Both the position numbers and the translations under genes were made by a program. A model generated the notes under the pieces. The model had not been told where the DNA came from. It searched no databases and saw nothing but the letters and a program-made list of their open reading frames with translations. Of a stretch of DNA of 64,000 nt, positions 42,445 through 53,449 are shown piece after piece. Source of the DNA: Lepas anatifera (Eukaryota; Arthropoda; Thecostraca; Lepadidae); NCBI GenBank assembly GCA_034440635.1, contig JAOTON010001271.1, forward strand, positions 496,001 through 560,000, given 5' to 3'. Every line of letters starts with the position of its first letter. Within the stretch, counting starts at the first letter, position 1.

Positions 42445-44496
42445 GTTGAGCTTCACGTTTTCGCTGACGCCTCGGAAAAGGGTTATGGAATAGTTTCCTA
42501 TATCCGCACCGTTTGCGCGGGTGAAGAAACAACTTGTGCATTTCTTCTCAGCCGGGCTTACGTGGCCCCCGTGAAGAATATAAGTATTCCTCGGTTGGAG
42601 TTGAATGCAGCAAAAATTGCAGTACAAGTGAGCACAGAGCTGATGCGAGCTTTGGACGCAAGGCCAGCACGCACCGTCTATTGGACTGATAGCACAACGG
42701 TGCTGAAGTATATCAAGAACGAGAAAACGCGATTCCATGTATTCGTTGCGAACCGTCTTGCTGTGATCCATGACGGCTCCAAGCCTGAGCAATGGAACTA
42801 TGTACCATCCGACTTGAACCCGGCTGACCTGGTGTCACGTGGTACAGATGGAGATAGGCTGCTCAGGAGTGAAATTTGGAAAGAAGGCCCACATTTTCTC
42901 AGGCAGTGTGCAGAAAACTGGCCCACATCGCCAGAAAAGATGGAGATCTTGGAAGGAGATCCGGAGGTAAAGCCTTCCTGTGGTACTCACTCAGTGAAGG
43001 TTTCCGAATCCGAAAGCGTTATGGAGAAGCTAATCTCTCACTTTTCTACTTGGAGAAGACTGACAAGGGCGGTGGCGTGGATTCGACTGGTGCTGAAGAA
43101 TCTACTCAGCCGTTCCAGAGGTGTCATGCTATCTCCAGCACAACCGACGCTGAAAGACTTAGAGGACGCTGAATGCTCCATTATGAAACACGTGTAAAGC
43201 AACAGTTTTGCTGAAGAATTGAAGGATCTTCGCAAAGGCAATGTGAAAATATCAAGCTCCATTGTGTGTTTAGATCCAGTCCTAGATCAAAAGGGCCTCC
43301 TGCGGGTCGGTGGTCGACTCAGGAATTCTGATCTGAGTGAAGAAGCGAAGTTTCCGCTGATCCTTCCCAGCAAAGGCGTAGTCACAGATTTGATCATAAA
43401 TCATGTGCATCAGAAGTACGGCCATGAAGGAAGACAGTACACCTTAACAAAACTTCGCAGCAAGTATTGGATCCTGAAATCAAACTCGGCGGTCCGTAGA
43501 TGTCTGAGTCGCTGCTATAGCTGCAGACGACGACGTCATCCGCCAGAAACGAGGAAGATGGCAGATCTCCCGCCTGATCGTGTGGAAGAAACGCAGAAAG
43601 CGTTTTGGAATACAGCAACGGACCTGTTTGGCCCATTCTACGTGAAGAAAGGAAGAGGGCAAGTCAAAAGGTATGGAGTACTTTTTACCTGCCTAGCTAC
43701 ACGGGCGGTACACATCGAAGTGGTGGAAAGTCAATCCACTGACTCATTTCTTTGTGCGCTGAAGCGATTCATCGCCAGGCGCGGTGACGTTCGTCTCTTG
43801 CGCTCGGATTGCGGCTCTAATTTTGTTGCAGCGGATAAAGAGCTACGGGCAGAACTTGATGTTCTGCGAGCAAACGAGAAGCAAATAGTGAATGAAACTC
43901 TGAAGAGGGGAATCGAATGGATGTTTAACCCACCTTGTGCTTCATCATTCGGCGGAGTTTGGGAGAGGTTAATCAGAAGCATACGTAAGGTTCTCAACGC
44001 GCTTATGCGAGAGCAAAACCTGACAGAAGAGACGCTGCAAACTCTTCTGTGTGAAGTAGAGTGTATCCTGAACAATCGACCTCTCACGCCGGTGTCATCT
44101 GATTTTCGCGATGAGGATCCGATCACGCCCAACCACCTACTGAACCTGAGGTGCATCTGTGTTCCGGCCTCATTCCCAGATGATGACGATTTGAAGAGCC
44201 GGAAAAACTGGAGACAAGCTAGTTACCTTGCTGAGAGATTTTGGAGCAGGTGGCGAGCAGAGTACCTTCCTCTGCTTCAAAAAAGGCCAGGTCCTGCCAC
44301 GAGGTCTGGTGGAAGGAACCTGCAAGTGGGAGATGTTGTCCTCGTTGTGGATAAATCCGTGCCTCGAGGCGTATGGCAGCTTGGTCGAGTTGTTGAAACT
44401 AAGAAGAGCCAAGATACAAGCGTGAGATCGGTGAAGGTTCGCACGCAAGGTGGCATCCTCCAGCGTCCGTCAACAAAACTGGTGAGACTAGTGTGA
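42445..44496 (+). pseudogene. pol: BEL Pol part 2: RNase H and integrase, one stop
   Basis: RNase H continues from the left side of the LINE with ELHVFADASEKGYG, PRLELNAAK, VYWTDSTTVL and the SDLNPADLVSRG motif typical of BEL elements. The integrase has an HHCC zinc motif (HVHQKYGHEG...CLSRCYSC) and the catalytic DDE triad in TDLFGPF, LRSDCGSNF and GGVWERLIRSIRK. The C-terminal domain contains VGDVVLVVDK. One TAA at 43195-43197 separates RNase H from integrase in the same frame. No other frame change occurs across this 2-kb region, unlike the 5' half. Confidence 0.9.
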
Positions 44497-44843
44497 TTAG
44501 GGTCAGCACCCACATGCACACATTCATGATCTCTCACATTATGATCTCACATCACTGATCTCACGGTTTCACATGCGCTGAGCTCTCACATCATGATCTC
44601 ACACTGCTGATTGCTCATCCAGCAGATCTGATGCTTGATGCTGACTTTATGTTGATGCTAGCCTTATTTGATGCCTTTGTGTGCTGAGACCTGACTATTA
44701 ATGCTAGTCGTACAAGTCTGTTTGTGCCTGCGTGTTTGCGATGCTAGCACATCTCTGTTGTGATAAGCTTTGCGCGCCCATCTGAGAAGATGCCTGTTTT
44801 TTTGTTAAGTTTTCATGGCCTCAGACATGAAAAAGGCGGAGGG
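44497..44843 (+). other. BEL 3' untranslated region with polypurine tract
   Basis: Contains several ATGATCTCACAT-like short repeats (about 44523-44605). It ends with a purine run, GAAAAAGGCGGAGGG (44829-44843), immediately before the 3' LTR, the expected primer for plus-strand synthesis. Confidence 0.75.
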
Positions 44844-45384
44844 TGTTACAGCGCCCGTAAAGAATCTGGTGGCCATTTGAAGGCCTTTCGAGCACTCACC
44901 TCTAGCGTGCAGAGGTTTTTGTGCGTCATACAGTTATATTGTTGCCAGTCGGCTGCTTTGTTGAGTTTTTGTTTTGTTTTGGAACGATCACACTCCACCT
45001 GTACAATTTGAGTGATGAGACCATGAAATTTAAAGAAAAATACTGCCGGAACCACCACAATTTTCAGGTATAAAGAGGCGTGCTCTGTTTGATTTTGATT
45101 GTTTGCCTTTTTTGTTCAGCGTTTGCGCCTTTCTGTTTGTATTTGTGCTAGTTCTTTGCTTCGCTGCGCCATTTACATCACCCCTTTAGTTCTGGCGCTT
45201 TGTGTTTGTGTTACATTTTTGCTGCCCCCTTTTTCTTTAGTAACGAGGATCTGGATATGAAGACCTGGAGATTCTTGGAAGATGCTGGAAATCACCATCA
45301 GGCCCAAGAAATTGCCCAAAAATAAACTGGATACTCTGTAACCTGAAGTTGTGTTTCTTCAAGTTTTAAGTTCCGGCCGTAATA
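44844..45384 (+). repeat. BEL 3' LTR
   Basis: A 541-bp LTR matching the 5' copy at about 99%. TATAAA is at 45069-45074 and AATAAA at 45321-45326. The following CTTAT (45385-45389) duplicates the bases before the 5' LTR. Confidence 0.92.
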
Positions 45385-45699
45385 CTTATCCAGTGTCTGA
45401 TCCTCCACATTTTAAAGGGAATGTGGCACCTTCATAACGTGATTTTAGCTGAGATAGCCAAGTTGTAAAGCAAGTCGGAAAACCCGGTACTGCCACCTGG
45501 TATTGGACGCTGTTGTATCGAAGGAAATCACCTGGACATTGTCCATGGGGGGGGGTACATTTCCTGTAGTTTTTAGTTTTTCTCTACGGAAATTTTGAGT
45601 TTCAAGACAAATGATATACTGAGTACCGGGTTTTCCGACCTGCTTTACAACTTGGCTATCTCAGTTAAAATCACGTTATGAAGGTGCCATATTCCATTT

Positions 45700-46430
45700 A
45701 AAGCGTGGAGGATCTGACGCTGGATAAGTTTGCGGGCACGTAGTCCCATCTCATGTTTGAAAGCCTGTCGGTTGACACGTCATTTCTGGCTGAGTACCCG
45801 CCATGGGACGGTATCCCAGGTTACGATAGGCTGGAGGCCTTCATCCGAAACCTGCAGTTGGCGAACAACGCAGCGGAGAGAGGGGTTAGGCTGATAAATG
45901 ACTATATCGGCTGCCTAACTAAGAGTAAGGAGAGCCGACAGCAGTGGTGGATTTAGCCGGTAGGTCTGGGGGGCAAGCCAAAGTTGATGAAAAAAACGTC
46001 ACGCGGTGATAGCATACCACAATTTAACTAGACGGTAAGCTGTGGGGGTAAGCTGAAGTCGATAAGCAAAATAAAAAAACGTCGCCGGGTCAAAGCTGTA
46101 GCCACAATATGCTTGTTTTGCTATCCAGGGCTCAATTTTTACACTGAAGTTGAGTGGCTGTGTTTAAAGTTGAAAGTTGAAGCACCAAAACCTTGCTTGT
46201 AGACTAAAAATGAGTTCGGGCAAAAACGAGGTCGACAGCTTTGGGGAGGGGTGCAACCATAGTATTGTCCCTAGATTTTCTGTTTGGGGGCAATGTATTC
46301 CCCGCCCCCCATCCACCACTGGCCATCAGCACCTACTGCAAGTTGTAGAGCATTACCACAAGCCGTTTCCCGACACTAGGAAATCAGTTCTGGCGTACAC
46401 CTCTGGCCAGGGACCCTCCAGAAGGATGTT
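45700..46430 (+). pseudogene. TE-associated gene fragment, right-arm copy
   Basis: Mirror copy of 30300-30976. It reads SHLMFESLSVDTSFLAEYPP, then NNAAERGVRLINDYIG and LTKSKESRQ up to the MITE at 45942. It resumes at 46330 with HLLQVVEHYHKPFPDTRKSV. The upstream codons (EDLTLDKFAGT) are cut by a TAG. The family is a guess from the conserved C-terminal pattern seen in uncharacterised transposon-linked proteins. No catalytic domain is included. Confidence 0.6.
45942..46321. mobile_element. hAT-like MITE in the right arm
   Basis: A 380-bp insert with CAGTGGTGGAT ends, flanked by GCCGACAG (45934-45941) and GCCATCAG (46322-46329). It interrupts the gene fragment between ESRQ and HLLQVV. It is shared with the left arm. 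Confidence 0.75.
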
Positions 46431-46468
46431 TATATGTAGCAATGGACTTTTGTTCCATATTGAATATA

Positions 46469-46836
46469 GCCGCCCCGGTAGCTCAGTTGGTAGAGCGTTG
46501 GGCTCCGTCCCGCTGCTCAGAAGCATGCAGTGGCAGTTCATGTCCAGGCTTGGGATCGGTTCCCCTGAGACGCTCCGGCGCTCAATAGTTTGCCCGACGT
46601 AGGTCGGCTGGCAACCGACTGGTGAGAGGGTGACCTGAGCGGGGCGGCCGTCCCTGTGCTTTGTGGGACGTTAAACTTTGGCTTCTAAATTATCCCTTCA
46701 TTGTGGGAGTTGCTCGTTTGGGTGGTGGGGTCGGGGTCTTCGTGACAAGTCCCTTGAGGACTTTAGTGAGACTCCGACTCCAGCAGCCGTACTGGTAACA
46801 AGTTGGACAAAACTTATAAAAAATAATAATAATAAC
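46469..46836 (+). repeat. tRNA-derived SINE, copy 2
   Basis: Better-preserved copy with an intact A box (TAGCTCAGTTGGTAGAGCG) and a B-box-like GGATCGGTTCCC. The tRNA-unrelated body is shared with 2634-2964 and the tail consists of AAT repeats. It is present in the right arm only, so it inserted after the inverted repeat formed (or was lost from the left). Confidence 0.85.
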
Positions 46837-47318
46837 GTGTATGTGTCTTGACACTGTGTCTTTCTAGTCTGAGGATCAAATATAATGTTTATAAAACAGT
46901 ATTTGTCTGACTATACAAGGAAAAACGACCAGTTATTCTGATAAGGGTTGTGTACCTTATAACAGAATATGGTTCTATGTAAAACGAAGAACGTCAAGTA
47001 ATTGTAGTGGAAATAAGTTGAAATGGCATGCAAACAATAGCTAAAAGATAATTCTTACAAAACATAGCTTAAAAGAGAAGAAAACATAAGACGCCCTACG
47101 CTGGAGTCCCGCATTACGATGGAACTACCGAAATAGTTCGTGTTCAAGCGTTGCAGTCTCCATCGAGAGTTATGGGTAAAACTTTAAGCGATTTGCGCTG
47201 GGGTCAAATATTAATTTAAATGCCTATTTTTTGCACAATTTCGTTTCAGGTCACACTGCACGGGAAAAAGAAAGGTAAACATTAAATTTTAAAAATTTGT
47301 TAATTTTGGGACACCCTA

Positions 47319-48089
47319 CTAAACATACATTCTCATGGGATATGCAAGTCATGTATCCTCGCCCCCAACCCCTATAGGATTGGAGTGGAGAGGGGGGGGT
47401 GCAGGGTATCAGTGTAAGCTTACACGCAAAAGAAAAAGGCGCTCCAAACATTACTGTAACATTACACGACTGCGATCAGGTAACATGTATTTCCAGTGCA
47501 GACGCACCCGTCACAATGCCACTCTGCATTCGAAATATATGTGAATGTACATCTTTGGGATTTACGCACATCGTGCGAAAGTGTAACATAATCCTTACGT
47601 GTGTCGGTTACTCGATTCTCACACGAAAATGACACCTTGGGGAGTACAATTACACTGTTTTACTGAGTGCTAGTACACGGTTTTGCGATTCCCCACACGT
47701 TATCGTCCTGCAAATCAGTGTAAGATGAGATGATTAAAAAATGTAAAATTACACTGCACACGCTCTGCGAGAGTGAAATGATACCAATTTGTGTCATGCA
47801 CGATGTAAGATAACTCAGTGCTTTATTCAACCGAGTAGAATTACAACTAACATGTTTAAAGAAGAAAAAATTAGGTGTGTACAGTTACACAAAATAGATA
47901 GCATTACTCAATGACCGAATCAATCGTATTACATTACATGTTAAATACGCGTTCTTAAGTCCAACTGCTGTTTTAGATGGGTGGTTTAGCACATGAAAAA
48001 AGGATGTCAACCTCCGTTTGAAAAAGGTGCAAAAGTTGCTGTGTGTAAAAGAAATCCAAAAACTGTAAACATTTTTTACAGTATACTTG
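47319..48089. other. No gene recognised; rich in GTGTAA/TTACAC
   Basis: At about 47400-47890 the hexamer TTACAC or its complement occurs repeatedly, including a GTGTAAGCTTACAC palindrome at about 47411-47424. This may be the body of an undefined repeat. No coding signal was found. Confidence 0.35.
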
Positions 48090-48371
48090 AGTTTTACTGA
48101 AAGGGGTGTAATGATGTCTGTCAGGCGATGTTGCACGTGCTGGAGTATTGGGCAGGACACCCATTGCGCAATTTCCTATTCAATATGGAGAACAATGATT
48201 GATTTCAATCAGGAAGATACCATTTGGAACTATTTGCTTATTTGATTAGTTTTTACCTGCACTGAAGCAAGTACTAACATATCGGACAAAGTTCCCCAAG
48301 AGGCTTGAAAACAGTACATTTGCATTCGCTCAGATATGACGTCATGCCTCATTAACTGTTCTAGGTGTCTG
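48090..48371 (+). repeat. Dispersed repeat shared with 12305-12605
   Basis: It abuts the left edge of duplication copy B (48372). In copy A the corresponding position is followed by different sequence, so the repeat either inserted at, or took part in, the breakpoint. Confidence 0.7.
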
Positions 48372-51300
48372 GACCAATTTTGGAGCAATGATACTGAATA
48401 TGTTAGGAACATGTATGCAAAGTTTCACGGCTCTTGGTGTTACCGATACGGAGATATAGGTTTTGAGTCAGAGGGGATTTGACGTACACTTCTATTGCTT
48501 AGCTGCACGTGCCAAAGATGACGTGATAGGAACAAATCCGAATACCGAAACTGACGTGGGTAAAAACATTGTACTTTGAAATTGAAAATTAAAATATGGT
48601 TTTGGGCACCAACGGTCTTTTTTACCTTAGTTATAAGCCGTTTAAGCACAAAAGGCAAGGGCCGATTTTGCGCGGGCTTTCTTTGACAAATGCACCTCCA
48701 GCGGATAACCAGTAGGTGCTGTATCGGTTGTCTACCCAAAGTCATGATCCTGAATCTTAAGGGATTTCATTTCTGTGCAACAACCTTGTACAACATGCCG
48801 GACAGTTTTTTGCACTTTGCCCCTTGGGTAAAAGTAATTATCGCAAAATACTTGTCAGGGAGATATTTTTGCAGAGGTGTTACTGAAACCTTTTCGCGTT
48901 CATTTCTCTGATTTGTTTTTCAGAGAGTGCATGTAATTTCAGATTTTCTTATTTCAGCTTTCATTTGTTTGTTACCACAGCTTGAACTCATTTCCACGCA
49001 ATTTCAATGTAAGCTTAGTTTCATTGTCTCATCTCCTTTATTTCCTTTAGTAGTGCAATAAGGTTTGAATCACATAACACAACTTATATTTAATCAAGGC
49101 GGGTACTCAACCTCTTGTTTTAATTTCAGGAAGTCGCGTCGTGATTTCATGCAGTTTTTTTATAGACAGATATTAAGAAGAGTAAAAGGCTAAGGTCAAC
49201 GGCCAAATAAATACACAAAAGCTTCAACTAGACCAGTTTCCAGGAACATAAGCATCCTTAGAGACATCGTATACTTACATCACTGGCACCATGCGTGAGA
49301 TGGGCATTGCGCACAACATAAACAGCTCGCTACTGGAATCACTACATGAACGACAGCCTTATAGTAAATCTTTCCTCTGGTTGGACGTCCGAGGAGGACG
49401 GGTTCCAATTCGCTATGAATATCAATCCGACGTAACCCAGGAAGGAATCAAAATGTTTCAGCGCACGGTTAAATTTTGGACAGCCAATTCATGTATGCGG
49501 TACGAGAAACAGAATACGCACTATTGCACTGGGGACCTAAGTCAAGCCAAGCCACCTCACCCACTAGTAGTTGTCGTCCTCGGAAATGATGTTTGTGATT
49601 TCCCAGTTGGCATGGGAGCTTGCGATGAATTCAAAACGAAAATATGCAATATCTATTCTTCTCACAAGGGGATGATTCATATATTAGGCCTATGGCCTAC
49701 AATAAATGGCCATATATCGAGGAAGTATGTGCAAATAAATTACGAAAATGGCTTTTCAGATTCGGACAGTGATCTGGAGAAGGCCGCAAAGGATATGGTG
49801 CACTACATCCCACCACCAAGATGTTTCTCTGAGTATGAACAGCTACCAACTCCATTCGAATACACGACTCCCACTTTACCGAGCTCAGTTCCTGAACCGA
49901 TGGCTAAAGGGATAGAAAGCAGACCGATAATAGTGAGTTTCAAAAATCAATTCCAATACATCATTGATTATCACAAAATTGCCTGGGGGCCACCTGCATT
50001 CACAGACAGATACAGCGTTAACACATTGTATAAATGCCCTGCTCTATGGAGCAGTCATTGCTCGAGGAACGGCAAAGCCACACCAAAATGCAAAAACTAC
50101 GGCTACTTGGGACCCGATTGTAAGTGCCAGTGCGGTCCCGGATTTACTGGCACCAAATGTGAGAAGGAAAACGGAGGTTGGTTTCCCCCCGTGAAAGGCA
50201 TCGTACACGAGTTCAAAATAGCATCCAATGAGAACTATGATTTTGCAAGCTTGAAGATGAAACCAATGACAGACAAATCCGACAATCCAGACTTCAAGTA
50301 CTACCAGTTCATTAACGTAGTAATCAACCCAACCGACGCAAAAAGCGTTCCGAGCGTCATCTTGTTTTTACCTTTCAAAAAGGTTGCCAAACATTTGAGT
50401 CATCAGCAACAGAAATTAATAGATAACATCCAGCTTTTCGACTGTGCCAAGGGAGCCCGACTAACCTGGGGCCACAGTGAGATTGGGAGAATGGCTTGTG
50501 AATGTACGTCAAGCCTCATAAACAACGAGAAGTTGGAGGATGCTCGGGTATTTCGGGGGAAAAAGCCTACCATGAGCATGTACCTGATCAACTCCCTCGG
50601 TCTCAATTTTAAAAACACTGAACTGTCGATCACATCTTCGGAATTTCGCCTGGTTACCAAATTCCACAGACTGGAGTTGAAGGATTACGTTCCCAGTCCC
50701 GACGGGGACGATGGCGGTTTCCCTAGCACCAACGGCACCACAGACAACACGTCAGGCGGCACCAACGGCACCAGCGGTACCAACGGAACCGTTGGTACCG
50801 CCGCCGCAATGACAGCCGCCTCCGGCAGTTACGCCCTTATCGGCGCTATAGTGGCAGGCGTACTGCTACTCCTTCTCTGTCTACTTCTCCTTTGCCTCTT
50901 GAAACGACGCAGAAGACAGGAAGAAGTTGCAGAGGAAGAGCGTCAAAAAGCTGAAACTGAAACCAGCGAGTTTATGGATGACACTACTGACTCTGACGAA
51001 AAAGGAAGCATATGAAACTCTGCTTCTTCGCCTCAGACGTTTAGACAGAGTGCAATTCCCGCAATTCTAACTAGTTTGGGTCTCCACGACAATACTGACT
51101 CAGAATGAGCCCATAGCAGTTTCAGGTATTCGCAGCAAAGCAAATAGCTATCGTTACTTTTTATCGAAGTTATCGAACATTTTCTGGAGGTTGATGATAT
51201 AGATGATGTTGATGGATAGCTCCCGAGGTCAAGCCATTTATAACATATTTAAAGAAATAGCATGGGTCTTTTACCTAACTCATGCTGCACTTTAGTGCCG

Positions 51301-52195
51301 TGATCTCTGGGCTTGTTTTGACTCGAAGTTCACAAATTGATCGCATTTCTTGGTTGTCTATATGAATGCAAAGGAATCAGCTGCTTAAATATATATCTTG
51401 GAGAAAATGGAGCCATGGCGCAGCAGTCACAGCATGCATCAAGAGTGAAGAACAGGCCCTGTCTGCCAAACAGATAATCTGTCAACAGAAAGCAGTTAAA
51501 AAGCATCAACCCTGTAATATGTGCAACGCTCAAACTGTGAGGAGATTGAGGAACACGCACCAGAAGCACCTTAGGCGCAAGGCATCGTGAAAATGACATG
51601 ACACCGATTTTAGGGCAATATTTAAGGTAATGTGGAAAGCGATATTCGCAGCTACTGATTCGCAAGAAGTCTACCAACTGTTATTTTCGTATATGAATCG
51701 AACTAATACAAGCTGTACTGTATATTGCGTCCTATCATAACGCGACACCTGGCAAGAAAGTTTGACACCATTGACAAGAGTCGTGTCGGTGCGTTACTCA
51801 CGAAAAATATTGAAGTGTATGTCTTGGATTTAATTGTTATTCCCTTCTCCATATTTCAACACATTGTTTCAAACATTCAGCTGATAAAGACATAATTCGT
51901 AAAATCAAATACATTCAATAATTCTCATACAATAATACGATACACGTATTTCTCATACACATCGATGAATACCACTATTTCTGACTCCATAGCCGTCTCC
52001 GTTTTCCCAAGGGACTAGAACAGACCGGTTCCGCTTTTGGCAGTTGGCAGGGCCCAGGGAGGCATTGTAAACGACGGGGCTGAGATGGTCAACCCATCTC
52101 AGCGATATCGCCAGCTAACACAGCCCCCGGCCCCCGCCGAAAGTATCAATCTACATGGCCATTGTCGGTTCTGGTTAACATGCATACTCAAAAAC
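48372..52195 (+). repeat. Segmental duplication, copy B
   Basis: Collinear with 20770-24455. It includes about 100 bp (about 51396-51506) absent from copy A. That segment lies in a short open frame (51366-51590) ending in a basic stretch, RRLRNTHQKHLRRKAS, which is conserved in copy A. I cannot say whether this frame is coding. Confidence 0.9.
49291..51015 (+). CDS. Membrane-anchored, catalytically dead astacin-like protein with EGF module (copy B)
   Basis: Intact 574-residue frame. Residues 30-250 match the astacin fold (VPIRYEY, FQRTVKFWTANSC, YVQINYENGF, MVHY, YSVNTLYKC). The zinc signature HExxHxxGxxH is KGMIHILGLWP at 126-136: the first and third His and the catalytic Glu are replaced, so no peptidase activity is expected. 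An EGF-like module covers about 257-290 (CKCQCGPGFTGTKC). A further ectodomain region (about 301-480) is not recognised. It is followed by an NGT-rich stalk with N-glycosylation sequons, a transmembrane helix at about 513-537, and a KRRRR-led acidic tail. No signal peptide is visible at the chosen ATG, so an upstream exon or a reverse signal-anchor topology is possible. A binding or adhesion role is inference. Confidence 0.88.
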   Translation: MREMGIAHNINSSLLESLHERQPYSKSFLWLDVRGGRVPIRYEYQSDVTQEGIKMFQRTVKFWTANSCMRYEKQNTHYCTGDLSQAKPPHPLVVVVLGNDVCDFPVGMGACDEFKTKICNIYSSHKGMIHILGLWPTINGHISRKYVQINYENGFSDSDSDLEKAAKDMVHYIPPPRCFSEYEQLPTPFEYTTPTLPSSVPEPMAKGIESRPIIVSFKNQFQYIIDYHKIAWGPPAFTDRYSVNTLYKCPALWSSHCSRNGKATPKCKNYGYLGPDCKCQCGPGFTGTKCEKENGGWFPPVKGIVHEFKIASNENYDFASLKMKPMTDKSDNPDFKYYQFINVVINPTDAKSVPSVILFLPFKKVAKHLSHQQQKLIDNIQLFDCAKGARLTWGHSEIGRMACECTSSLINNEKLEDARVFRGKKPTMSMYLINSLGLNFKNTELSITSSEFRLVTKFHRLELKDYVPSPDGDDGGFPSTNGTTDNTSGGTNGTSGTNGTVGTAAAMTAASGSYALIGAIVAGVLLLLLCLLLLCLLKRRRRQEEVAEEERQKAETETSEFMDDTTDSDEKGSI

Positions 52196-53031
52196 TTAAT
52201 GCTAATGGGGCGGTTCCCAAACGTAGGGCAGGCTAGGCTGACGCAGCACAATCGATAATTTATCCAGTCTTGACGGAGAACACCTTGCGGCTGCAGTGGG
52301 AACCGAACTCACTCTCTCCAGTTCACTATCAGTTCAGTTTTAATACAATCCCACCCGAGTGGCTGCGTCCGGAACTAACGCATCCCCGCGGCGGCTTCCG
52401 GAACCAACACACCCTCGGCGGTTCATGCAGCAGTATGAATGCATCTTTACACTCAATAAAAGCGTGTCGATATCTGAACGGGAGGTTTAGCCGCCGAAGT
52501 TGCACAGGGTGCATCCTCGACGCTTCGGGGAGTAGACGACATCAGTGGCGGTAACGGTCGTCTCTCTTGGCGTGTTTCTTGTAGGGGACAGTGTCACGCA
52601 TAATGTTCTCCAAGAAGACTCTCAGTAATCCGCGAGTCTCCTCGTGGATCAGACTGCTGTTGAAATTGACTGATGCTCATGCTGATGCAATCGACGCTGC
52701 CACGAGCCACAGAACGGACGGCCGGTTTAGTAATGGCTGGTGCTGGTTGGTGGCGGCCGGCGGTTGTTAAGCGGTGGTCGGCGGTTGGCGGGCGGTGGCC
52801 TTTGGCCGTTGGGGTGCTTGGGGATGGTACGGCGGTCCCCGTGACGTACCTGGCGGCTCGCCCCAGGAGTATTGATCACACCTCTGCACAGGTGTTTGCC
52901 AAGGTTGAAGGTAGGTAGGTGGAACGGCCAGGAGAGGCGGCTTCGACCCGGGTAGCTCCGGTCCACACCACGTTGAGGCGGGGCCTAGTCGGGACCACCA
53001 CACCCGCGACAGCGCACACGGCAGCCGCATA

Positions 53032-53035
<4 letters not shown>
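52196..53035. other. No gene recognised; GGC/GGT-rich patch at 52715-52830
   Basis: GC-rich, compositionally simple sequence (GGCGGTTG, GGTGGTCGGC) without a supported exon. An AATAAA lies near 52457. The frames are open because of the composition. Confidence 0.3.
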
Positions 53036-53080
<45 letters not shown>

Positions 53081-53130
53081 ATGTATGTATGTATGTATGT
53101 ATGTATGTATGTATGTATGTATGTATGTAT
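53036..53130. repeat. Compound AT/GT/ATGT microsatellite
   Basis: AT dinucleotides pass into a short GT run and then about ten ATGT tetranucleotides. Confidence 0.97.
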
Positions 53131-53449
53131 AATGTCAGGTTTCAAACGCTGCAGAATAGGTAATCTCGGTAATTTTGCTAACCCCTTTCTCAGCCTGTCG
53201 CCAACAGCAACAATCCACAGCCGGAGGCGAGTGGCGGATACAAGCAGGAGAACCGATGGGGACGAAACTGCAATTCGATGGAGTCGATATAACAAGAAAT
53301 GACAACACTCTCTTTCGATACCTTTTTAATGCGATCATTGTGCCCTCTTCCGCCCGTGCCCCAGGCACAATTTTTGAAATTTGCTTCCCATTCTGAATAA
53401 AATCGGAAGGTTTTCAGACGAAAAACATTACCCACTCATCTGCATTCAG

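Larger units (their letters stand above)
30977..45384 (+). mobile_element. BEL/Pao LTR retrotransposon, complete but broken
   Basis: The element has two 541-bp LTRs and a perfect 5-bp target duplication CTTAT (30972-30976 and 45385-45389). The ends are TGTTAC...GTAATA, inverted except for one base. Coding order is Gag, protease, reverse transcriptase, RNase H, integrase, the BEL/Pao order. An I-like LINE (35462-42431) splits RNase H. Without the LINE the element is about 7.4 kb, normal for the family. A primer-binding site complementary to a tRNA was not recognised just after the 5' LTR. The coding region has five frame changes and one stop. Confidence 0.92.
29771..47316. mobile_element. TA-flanked long inverted-repeat (fold-back) element, interrupted by the BEL element
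   Basis: The outer ends are GGGTGTCCCAAAATTAAC at 29771 and its exact reverse complement ending at 47316, each next to TA (29769-29770 and 47317-47318). The left arm is 29771-30976 plus 45385-45491, the loop is about 45492-45621, and the right arm is 45622-47316. The arms match through the gene fragment, the hAT-like MITE and the outer flank. The BEL retrotransposon sits inside the left arm, and without it the element is about 3.1 kb. TA duplication and these ends suggest a Tc1/mariner-type element. No transposase of that family is present. Confidence 0.75.

Noticed and set aside
52727..53030. Minus-strand open frames of 79-87 codons near 52.7-53.0 kb
   Set aside because: GC-rich simple sequence without splice signals or domain features.
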